Position numbers and translations under genes: made by a program. DNA of 64,000 bases, from assembly GCA_009914555.1 (NCBI GenBank), contig WNDY01000017.1, forward strand, positions 1-64,000, read 5' to 3'. The notes beneath the pieces were generated by a model. It had not been told where the DNA came from, did no database searches, and worked only from the letters and a program-made list of their open reading frames with translations. Positions 56,674-64,000 of this stretch are shown here, one piece after another. Origin of the DNA: Xylophilus sp. GTDB taxonomy: Bacteria > Pseudomonadota > Gammaproteobacteria > Burkholderiales > Burkholderiaceae_C. Every line of letters starts with the position of its first letter. Position 1 is the stretch's first letter.

Positions 56674-56697
56674 GCATGGCGGAAGCGCGGGAAGGCT

Positions 56698-57291
56698 TCA
56701 GCGCACGGACGCGGTCTGGTCGACGTCCTCGGCCTGCACGCGGCGCGCGCCGTCGAAGCGGCGCTGCCAGTAGGCGGTGCGCAGGTCTTCCACCCGCACC
56801 TCGGCGCCCGGCTTGGGTGCGTGGATGAACTTGTTGTCGCCCACGTAGATGCCCACGTGGCTGAACGCGCGGCGCATCGTGTTGAAGAACACCAGGTCGC
56901 CCGGCTTCAGGTCGGCGCGGTCGATCTTGTCGGTGGAGGCGGCCTGCTCGGCGGCGCGCCGGGGCAGAAGCTTGCCGACGGTTTCCTCATAGATCGCGCG
57001 CACGAAGCCGCTGCAATCGAAACCGGTGTCGGCGGTGTTGCCGCCGCGGCGGTAGGGCACACCCAGGAAGCCCATGGCATGGACGACAAGGTCGGACGCC
57101 TTGTCGCTCACGGATTGGCGCACCGTGTCGATGCGCCGGAAGATGCCCCGCTCGGCCAGAACCCTGTCGATCTCGTCGGAAGAGATCGCTGAGCCGGCGG
57201 CGGGGAGGTTGGAGGCACCAGCACCGGAGGTGGTGGGTGCGGCTTGCGCCTGTGCGCAAACCAGCAGGAGGATGCAGAGCCAACGAGACAT
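56698..57291 (-). CDS. Exported C40 (NlpC/P60) peptidoglycan peptidase
   Basis: A 197-residue protein. Residues 1-18 form a signal peptide (WLCILLLVCAQAQAAPTT). The NlpC/P60 domain has the catalytic Cys in NTADTGFDCSGFVRAIYEE, LKPGDLVFFNTMRRAFSHVGIYVGDNKFIHAP with the catalytic His, and a third polar residue (His in FIHAP). Family members cut peptide bonds of peptidoglycan stems and help cell separation or remodelling; the substrate here is unknown. The ATG at 57291 is followed by the expected SPase cleavage region (AQA-AP). Confidence 0.9.
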   Translation of the reverse strand: MSRWLCILLLVCAQAQAAPTTSGAGASNLPAAGSAISSDEIDRVLAERGIFRRIDTVRQSVSDKASDLVVHAMGFLGVPYRRGGNTADTGFDCSGFVRAIYEETVGKLLPRRAAEQAASTDKIDRADLKPGDLVFFNTMRRAFSHVGIYVGDNKFIHAPKPGAEVRVEDLRTAYWQRRFDGARRVQAEDVDQTASVR

Positions 57292-57716
57292 GGGCCGCTA
57301 GACTAAAGGAGGCGCAACTGCACGTCAACCCTTGAATTCCTTGTTAACTTATTGATTTCATGAAGGAATCATGGCGCGGGCAGGCGACGGCCTCGCCGCG
57401 ATTGTTACGGAGGGGAGCCGGCCAGGCGCCGGCGGCGGGCTCTTCCTGCCGATTGCGGGAACGGAAGGCGTTGCGGCTGGGCGCATCGGCGCTCCTTTTT
57501 TCAGAGCAATCCTTTTTTGCAACCAAGCGACTGCGCAGCCCGCGTTGGCGGTGCGGATCGCGCGGCGGCCAGCTCATCCGTGGGTGCGAACTTTTTTATC
57601 GAAGGGCCGCTGCCCGGCCGCGAGAGCGCCGCATGCCGCCGGTGCGCAGGACCGCCGGCCGCCGGGGTCGGGGACAATCGGCGCCTTTCCCTCCGACCGA
57701 GAAAGAAGAACGCACC
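57292..57716. other. Non-coding gap of 425 bp
   Basis: This is the longest gap with no gene I can support. It holds three T6 or longer runs (57496-57501, 57513-57518 and near 57590) but no convincing stem in front of any. The divergent promoters of the NlpC/P60 gene (an AT-rich TTGTTAACTTATTGATTTCATG lies at its start side, broken here for length) and of the cysteine hydrolase gene must be here. Open frames across it look like chance frames. Confidence 0.6.
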
Positions 57717-58325
57717 ATGCTCCTCGACGCCTCCGAATCCCAGCTCGTGCTGGTGGACTACCAGGAACGCCTCCTGCCCGCAATCCACGAAGGCCCGCAG
57801 GTGCTGGCCAACGCCGTCCGGCTGGCCAGGATCGCCCAGCTGCTGGACGTGAAGGTCTGGGGCACCGAGCAGAACCCTTCCAGTTTGGGGCCGAACGACG
57901 CGCAGCTGCGCGCGCTGTGTCGCCGCACCCTGCCGAAGATGCATTTCAGCGCGGTGGAGGAAGGCCTGGGCGAATGGCTTCGGCCGCCGGCGCAGCCGGC
58001 GCGCGGCAACGCGCGCAGCCTGCCCCGGCACCTGCAGAAAGTCCGCCAGGAAGAGCAGGAGGCCGCGCCCGCCACCATCGTGATCGCCGGCTGCGAGGCC
58101 CACGTCTGCCTGCTCCAGACCGCGCTGGACCTGGTCGAGGACGAATTCGACGTCTGGGTGGTGACAGATGCCTGCGGCTCGCGCACCGAGCGCAACCGCG
58201 ACGCCGCGTTCGACCGTCTGGCCGGCGCCGGCGCCGAACTGGTGACGACCGAGATGGTCGCCTTCGAATGGCTGCGCACGGCGGAAGACCCGCATTTCCG
58301 AGAAGTGCTGTCCCTCATCAAATAG
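57717..58325 (+). CDS. Isochorismatase-family cysteine hydrolase
   Basis: A 202-residue protein of the isochorismatase/nicotinamidase superfamily. The catalytic Asp is in SQLVLVDYQERLLPAI, and VWGTEQNPSSLG, IAGCEAHVCLLQTALDL with the nucleophilic Cys follow. Members hydrolyse isochorismate, nicotinamide, carbamates or related compounds; the YcaC-like form here gives no substrate clue. Start ATG 57717 matches the Asp position; upstream in-frame ATGs would add about 120 non-conserved residues. A segment PAQPARGNARSLPRHLQKVRQEE is an insertion relative to the usual family pattern. Confidence 0.85.
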   Translation: MLLDASESQLVLVDYQERLLPAIHEGPQVLANAVRLARIAQLLDVKVWGTEQNPSSLGPNDAQLRALCRRTLPKMHFSAVEEGLGEWLRPPAQPARGNARSLPRHLQKVRQEEQEAAPATIVIAGCEAHVCLLQTALDLVEDEFDVWVVTDACGSRTERNRDAAFDRLAGAGAELVTTEMVAFEWLRTAEDPHFREVLSLIK

Positions 58326-58435
58326 CGGCACGGGCCGGACGCCGGTACGTCAGACTGCGGAAAGCCTGCTCTTCATAATCCCGGACCACGGCGCCGCGGC
58401 AGTTACCCGACCACGGCCCATTCTGGAGACAAGCC

Positions 58436-60346
<1,911 letters not shown>

Positions 60347-60386
60347 CGGTGTAGAAAGCGGGCTGCTCCACCAGCCGCCCGCCGCC

Positions 60387-61043
60387 ATGCGTCAGTACTT
60401 CGCCGAGAACAAGAGCACCCACCGCATCGCCTATGCCACCGCGGCCGGCCTGCTGACGCTGGCCTCGCCCTGGCCCGGCGACGGCGCGCTGCGCGGCCTG
60501 CCGGCCTGGACCGTGGGCGCCGCGGTCTACCTCGTGCTCGCCTGGTGGCTCGCGGTGGAGTTCGATGCGCGCCGCACGCGCGAGCGCGCCCAGGCGCAGG
60601 ACCAGCCGGGGCTGGTCGTCTTCCTCGTGCTGGTCGGCGCGGTGATCGCGAGCGTGGCGGCCATCGCCTCGCTGCTGCAGCGCATGCCGGCGGCCGGTGC
60701 GCCGGGGCGGCCGCTGCACATCGCCCTGGCGATGTTCGCGCTCGCGGCCTCGTGGCTGTTGATCCAGACGCTGTTCGCCTTCCGCTATGCGCACCGCTAC
60801 TACCAGGAGGAGATGCGGCGCGAGCCCGACGGCGCGGGCCTGGAGTTCCCGGGCGGGCAGGACCCGGACTATTTCGACTTCATGTACTACAGCTACGTGG
60901 TCGGCATGACCTCGCAGGTGTCGGACGTACAGGTCACCTCGCGCGAGATGCGCCGCCTCACGCTGGTGCACGGCGTGTTGTCGTTCGCGTTCAACATGCT
61001 GGTGCTCGCGCTGAGCATCAACGTGGTGGCTGGGGCGATGTGA
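60387..61043 (+). CDS. DUF1345 family membrane protein
   Basis: A 218-residue integral membrane protein with about five hydrophobic segments (ATAAGLLTLASP, AWTVGAAVYLVLAWWLAVE, LVVFLVLVGAVIASVAAIASLL, IALAMFALAASWLLIQTLFAFRY, LVHGVLSFAFNMLVLALSINVV). The motif FDFMYYSYVVGMTSQVSDVQVTSREMRRLTL is characteristic of DUF1345. No function is established. The gene follows prpE after 40 bp. A decayed partial copy lies at 62061-62431. Confidence 0.85.
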   Translation: MRQYFAENKSTHRIAYATAAGLLTLASPWPGDGALRGLPAWTVGAAVYLVLAWWLAVEFDARRTRERAQAQDQPGLVVFLVLVGAVIASVAAIASLLQRMPAAGAPGRPLHIALAMFALAASWLLIQTLFAFRYAHRYYQEEMRREPDGAGLEFPGGQDPDYFDFMYYSYVVGMTSQVSDVQVTSREMRRLTLVHGVLSFAFNMLVLALSINVVAGAM

Positions 61044-61281
61044 AGAGAGGATTTTCTGGAACGAAAAAATAGACGAAACTCATATTGGGCGAAAATTTCG
61101 AATATTCAGAAAACGGCTCTGACACCATCGATTCAAGGCCGGGTGGCTTGCTGATTAATGGTCCCGCAGCGAGCCGATGCTATTTGCCGGAGCGAGCCTT
61201 GGTCCGCCGGCCGACGCCGCCTGACTGCCACATTGGCAAATTCTGCTGCATCACTGGATACCGGCCGGCCATTCCTTTTCA

Positions 61282-61518
61282 TCACAAGGTCAAGTCCAAC
61301 CCAAGCCTCCTGCCAACGAAGAAGGTGACAAACAGCAGGAGCAGGAGCATTAGCACAAAGATTGCGGTCGCCTTGCCGGCTGCGCGCAGTACCGCGCGCC
61401 TCTCGATCTGCCGCCCCTTCTTTCCTTGATCGTAATGCCACTTGATGGCCAAGAACATGACCGTGCCGAAAACGAGAATCTTGAATATGACGAAGACTAC
61501 GGGGATCCAATCCATCAT
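61282..61518 (-). CDS. Small predicted membrane protein, unknown
   Basis: A 78-residue frame with two hydrophobic segments (WIPVVFVIFKILVFGTVMFLAIKW and AIFVLMLLLLLFVTFFVGRRLGL) joined by a basic loop HYDQGKKGRQIERRAVLRAAGK. I know no family for it. The surrounding DNA (61044-61792) is markedly less GC-rich than the rest and otherwise seems non-coding, so this gene may belong to a small acquired segment. The upstream region shows TTATTT/AACTTTG-like AT-rich DNA but no firm promoter. Confidence 0.55.
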   Translation of the reverse strand: MMDWIPVVFVIFKILVFGTVMFLAIKWHYDQGKKGRQIERRAVLRAAGKATAIFVLMLLLLLFVTFFVGRRLGLDLTL

Positions 61519-61792
61519 TTTGTATTTTCACAAAGTTACATTTTACCGTCTATCGTGAGGGCTCTCCCTCAGGGTGCCGCTCCAGCAATCATTCCTTCAC
61601 CGCCAAAATGGCGGCTGGGCCATATTACCTAAAAGCAATTTCCATTCATTGAGACAAATTGTCCCACCTGCAAACCATGAAGATCAAAATTTGCCAGCCT
61701 GGTTGCCGCGATTGGCCGTGCACCGCGGGTCGTGCTTCTTGCAGATCGCCGGATGCGTTGCAGGCGACGGTCGTGGACGGATCGCTGGCCCA

Positions 61793-61992
61793 TCACACAA
61801 TCATCTTCCGCTGAGCGTTCTCCAACTCCAGCAATGCCACCTTGCGCTCCAGGCCGCCGGCGTAGCCGGTCAGCGCGCCGCCGGTGCTGACCACCCGGTG
61901 GTACGGCCCGATCACGCTGATCGGGTTGCGCTCCACGGCCGCGCCGACGGCGCGCACGGCCGAGGCGCTGCCGAGTCCTTGCGCGATGGCGC
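61793..61992 (-). pseudogene. Remnant of methylated-DNA-protein-cysteine methyltransferase
   Basis: The minus strand reads GAIAQGLGSASAVRAVGAAVERNP, ISVIGPYHRVVSTGGALTGYAGGLERKVALLELE (broken here for length) to a stop at 61793. This is the C-terminal half of the MGMT/Ogt family, but the methyl-accepting motif PCHRV is PYHRV: the Cys codon TGC is TAC at 61901-61903. The N-terminal half is absent, the sequence ending at a junction with a prpE fragment. It is a non-functional remnant. Confidence 0.8.
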
Positions 61993-61994
61993 CA

Positions 61995-62431
61995 TGATCC
62001 CGGACCGCGACGATCTCTACAGCACCTTCGACTGGGGCATCCGCGACGCGGACGGCTATTGCATGGTGGCTGGCGATGGAGTTCGACGCGCGCCGCACGC
62101 GGGAGCGGGCGCAGGCGCAGGACCAGCCTGGACCGGTCGTCTTCCTCGCGCTGCTGGGCGCGGTGATCGCCAGCGTGGCGGCCATCGCCTAGCTGCTCCA
62201 GCGCATGCCGGCGGCCGGCCAGCCGGGGCGGCCGCTGCACATCGTGCTGGCCATGCTGGCGCTGGCCGCGTCGTGGCTGCTGATCCAGACCCTGTTCGCC
62301 TTCCGCTGTCGGACGTACAGGTCAGCTCGCGCGAGATGCGGCGGCTCACGCTGGTGCACGGCGTGCTGGCCTTCGCCTTCAACATGCTGGTGCTGGCACT
62401 GAGCATCAACGTGGTGGCGGGGGCGATGTAG
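61995..62431 (+). pseudogene. Decayed duplicate: prpE fragment fused to DUF1345 fragment
   Basis: Positions 61995-62060 copy prpE 59854-59919 with about one mismatch (DDLYSTFDWGIRDADGY). From about 62061 the sequence copies the DUF1345 gene from about 60539 to its stop. The copy has an in-frame TAG where the original has TCG (IASLLQ), and loses about 133 bp after LFAFR (original 60786-60918), which shifts the frame. The final LVHGVLAFAFNMLVLALSINVVAGAM remains recognisable. It is a scar of a tandem duplication with internal deletions. Confidence 0.85.
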
Positions 62432-62437
62432 GGCGGA

Positions 62438-63409
62438 TCAGTCGGCCTGCAGGCCCAGCCTGCGGATCAGTGCCGAGAAGCGCTGCATGTCGCCGTCGAT
62501 GATCTTCTGGAACTCCTGCGGCGTGCTGCTGCGCGGCTCCGCGCCCTGGGCTACCAGGGCATCGCGCACTTGCGGCTGCGCCACGATCTCGCGGATGTCC
62601 GCGGCGATCTTGACGACGATGGCGCGCGGCGTGCCGGCCGGCGCGAGCACGCCGATCCAGGAGGCGAGCTCGGCATTGGGCACGCCGGCCTCGGCCAGGG
62701 TCGGCACCTGGGGCAGCGCGGCCGAGCGGGTCGCGGATGCGACCGCCAGCGGCTTGAACTTCCCGCCGCTGATGAGCCCCGTGGCGCCGAAGATCGAGGT
62801 GAACTGCAGGGGTACGTGCCCGGCGATCACATCGGAATTCGCCTGCCCGCCGCCTTTGTAGGGCACGTGCTGGAACTTCGCTCCCGATGCGGCCTGGAAG
62901 ACCTCGAAGGCCAGATGGGTGGAGTTGCCGGTGCCCGAACTGGCGAAGCTGTAGGCGCCCGGCTCCGCCTTTCCCAGCGCGACCAGGCTCCGGACGTCCT
63001 GCGCCTTGAACTGCGGGTTGACCACCAGCACCAACGGCAGGTCGGCCACCAGCGAAACGGGCGCGAACGCCTTCTGCGCGTCGTAGGGCAGTTTCGAGTA
63101 CAGATACGGATTGATGGCCTGCGTGCCGACGTTGCCCATCAGCAGCGTGTAGCCGTCGGGCCGGGCGCGCGCCACCAGGTCGGCGCCGAGGATGCCGCCT
63201 GCGCCGCCGCGGTTGTCCACCACGACGCTCTGGCCCCACTTCGCCGCAAGCTTGGGCGCAATGAGCCGGGCACCGGTATCGGTGCCGCCGCCGGCGACGA
63301 AGGGCACGACCAGCGTGACCGGCTTGCTGGGAAAGGGCTTCTGTGCAGGGGACGCGAAGGGCACCGATGCCACTGCGGCGGCCACGGCGAAGTTCATTTT
63401 CATGGTCAT
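62438..63409 (-). CDS. Bug-family tripartite tricarboxylate transporter substrate-binding protein
   Basis: A 323-residue periplasmic receptor. Residues 1-22 are a signal peptide (MKMNFAVAAAVASVPFASPAQ). Bug motifs: PSKPVTLVVPFVAGGGTDTGARLIA, VVVDNRGGAGGILGADLVARA, PDGYTLLMGN, YSFASSGTGNSTHLAFEVF and VPYKGGGQANSDVIAGHV. Such proteins are numerous in Burkholderiales and bind small carboxylates; the ligand is unknown. ATG 63403 is an alternative start two codons later. The enolase-superfamily gene lies 42 bp upstream on the same strand, so the receptor may serve uptake of that enzyme's substrate. Confidence 0.92.
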   Translation of the reverse strand: MTMKMNFAVAAAVASVPFASPAQKPFPSKPVTLVVPFVAGGGTDTGARLIAPKLAAKWGQSVVVDNRGGAGGILGADLVARARPDGYTLLMGNVGTQAINPYLYSKLPYDAQKAFAPVSLVADLPLVLVVNPQFKAQDVRSLVALGKAEPGAYSFASSGTGNSTHLAFEVFQAASGAKFQHVPYKGGGQANSDVIAGHVPLQFTSIFGATGLISGGKFKPLAVASATRSAALPQVPTLAEAGVPNAELASWIGVLAPAGTPRAIVVKIAADIREIVAQPQVRDALVAQGAEPRSSTPQEFQKIIDGDMQRFSALIRRLGLQAD

Positions 63410-63451
63410 GTCTCGAAGGGTTGTCGGAAGAACCGCAGGCCGGCCGGCAGC

Positions 63452-64000
63452 CTAGAAGCGCGCGTAGGCGATGCGCCAGGTCTGGGCCTGCTCGGAAAGA
63501 GAGAAGCCCAGGCCAGGGATCTCGGGAAGGAACATATTTCCGTCGCGGATCTGGATGCGCTCGTTGAAGGCCGGCTCCAGCCATTCGATGTGCTCGACCC
63601 AGCTCTCGTGAGGATAGGCGCAGGCCAGGTGAATGTGGATCTCCATGACGAAGTGCGGCGCGAGCTTCAGGCGCTTCACGTCGGCCAGCGCGGCCAGTTT
63701 GAGGAAAGGCGTGATGCCACCGACCCGCGGCGCATCGGGCTGCAGGAACGTCACCGACTGGTGGTCGATCAACTCCGAGACTTCCGCCACGCTGCTCAGC
63801 ATCTCGCCGGTGGCGATCGGCGTGTCCAGCTTCTCGCTCAGGCGGGCATGGCCGCGGTAGTCGTAGGCGGAGATCGGCTCCTCCATCCACACCAGGTTGA
63901 AGGCGTCCAACGCGCGGCCCGCGCGCAGCGCCGTGGTGTAGTCCCACTGCTGGTTGGCGTCCACCATGACCGGCACGTTCGGCCCGACATGCTGGCGCAC
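63452..64000 (-). CDS. Enolase-superfamily (mandelate racemase-like) sugar-acid dehydratase, C-terminal part
   Basis: The frame is open to the window end, so the N-terminus is missing. The 182 visible residues belong to the barrel domain of the mandelate-racemase/muconate-lactonising group: VMVDANQQW (metal Asp), WMEEPISAYDYRGHARL (metal Glu), PIATGEMLSSVAE (metal Glu), VTFLQPDAPRVGGITPFLKLAALAD and the catalytic His in APHFVMEIHIHLACA. Many relatives dehydrate acid sugars such as galactonate or rhamnonate. The substrate is not determined here. It is probably co-transcribed with the downstream Bug receptor. Confidence 0.88.
   Translation of the reverse strand: MRQHVGPNVPVMVDANQQWDYTTALRAGRALDAFNLVWMEEPISAYDYRGHARLSEKLDTPIATGEMLSSVAEVSELIDHQSVTFLQPDAPRVGGITPFLKLAALADVKRLKLAPHFVMEIHIHLACAYPHESWVEHIEWLEPAFNERIQIRDGNMFLPEIPGLGFSLSEQAQTWRIAYARF

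Noticed and set aside
57360-57716. Longer N-terminal forms of the cysteine hydrolase
   Set aside because: The extra residues are Arg/Ala-rich and unlike the family, which starts shortly before the catalytic Asp; ATG 57717 fits.

Overview
The window is GC-rich, almost fully coding DNA from a betaproteobacterium. It looks like Burkholderiales, probably Comamonadaceae. This is inferred from the gene content: a dapC-dapD-pilU-dapE-prmB cluster, a full isc operon, an intracellular polyhydroxyalkanoate depolymerase with a cysteine nucleophile, a Bug-type solute receptor, and a pyruvate dehydrogenase operon whose E3 carries its own lipoyl domain. No species is claimed. No phage, plasmid backbone or CRISPR array is visible.

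Layout. 0-3.3 kb: the right end of an IS3-family insertion sequence whose transposase has lost a catalytic Asp, then ppk-sixA behind a convincing Pho box. 3.4-8 kb: a YheS-type ABC-F protein, a Cys/Met-metabolism PLP enzyme and a PurM-like paralogue. 8-13.4 kb: the succinylase branch of lysine/diaminopimelate synthesis (dapC, dapD, dapE) with prmB and a PilU-like ATPase. 13.6-18.5 kb: an unusual chemoreceptor, an RnfB-like ferredoxin, phaZ and an aromatic/aspartate aminotransferase. 18.6-29 kb: uvrB, then iscR-iscS-iscU-iscA-hscB-hscA-fdx, dnaQ, tRNA-Val and dusA. 28-38 kb: prlC, a PadR/siderophore-interacting-protein/MFS module, DUF72 and an AI-2E-type permease. 38-42 kb: tRNA-Pro, folD and a FixL/FixJ-like two-component system. 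42.4-49.5 kb: aceE-aceF-(proteasome-like subunit)-lpdA. 49.5-64 kb: an accessory-looking stretch with several broken genes (a methyltransferase, an LD-carboxypeptidase, ogt, and a duplicated prpE/DUF1345 scar) among intact genes (cutA, EVE protein, SNF2 ATPase, PfpI protein, NlpC/P60 protein, cysteine hydrolase, prpE, Bug receptor). The window ends inside an enolase-superfamily gene.

Most notable points. (1) A proteasome-type Thr-protease subunit, resembling the betaproteobacterial proteasome homologue BPH, lies between aceF and lpdA and overlaps lpdA by 4 bp. (2) A family of about 60-bp elements has GGGGTAT-type boxes about 50-54 bp apart around a stem-loop. It occurs at least five, probably six, times, nearly always touching stop codons. 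(3) A second dispersed repeat of about 100 bp begins at the stop codons of two unrelated genes. (4) Clear regulatory sites are visible: a Pho box with correctly spaced -10 before ppk, an IscR-like site on the iscR promoter, and an AT-rich palindrome on a probably leaderless MFS promoter. (5) Gene decay clusters at 28-31 kb and 50-62 kb. Frameshift calls assume the sequence is correct.
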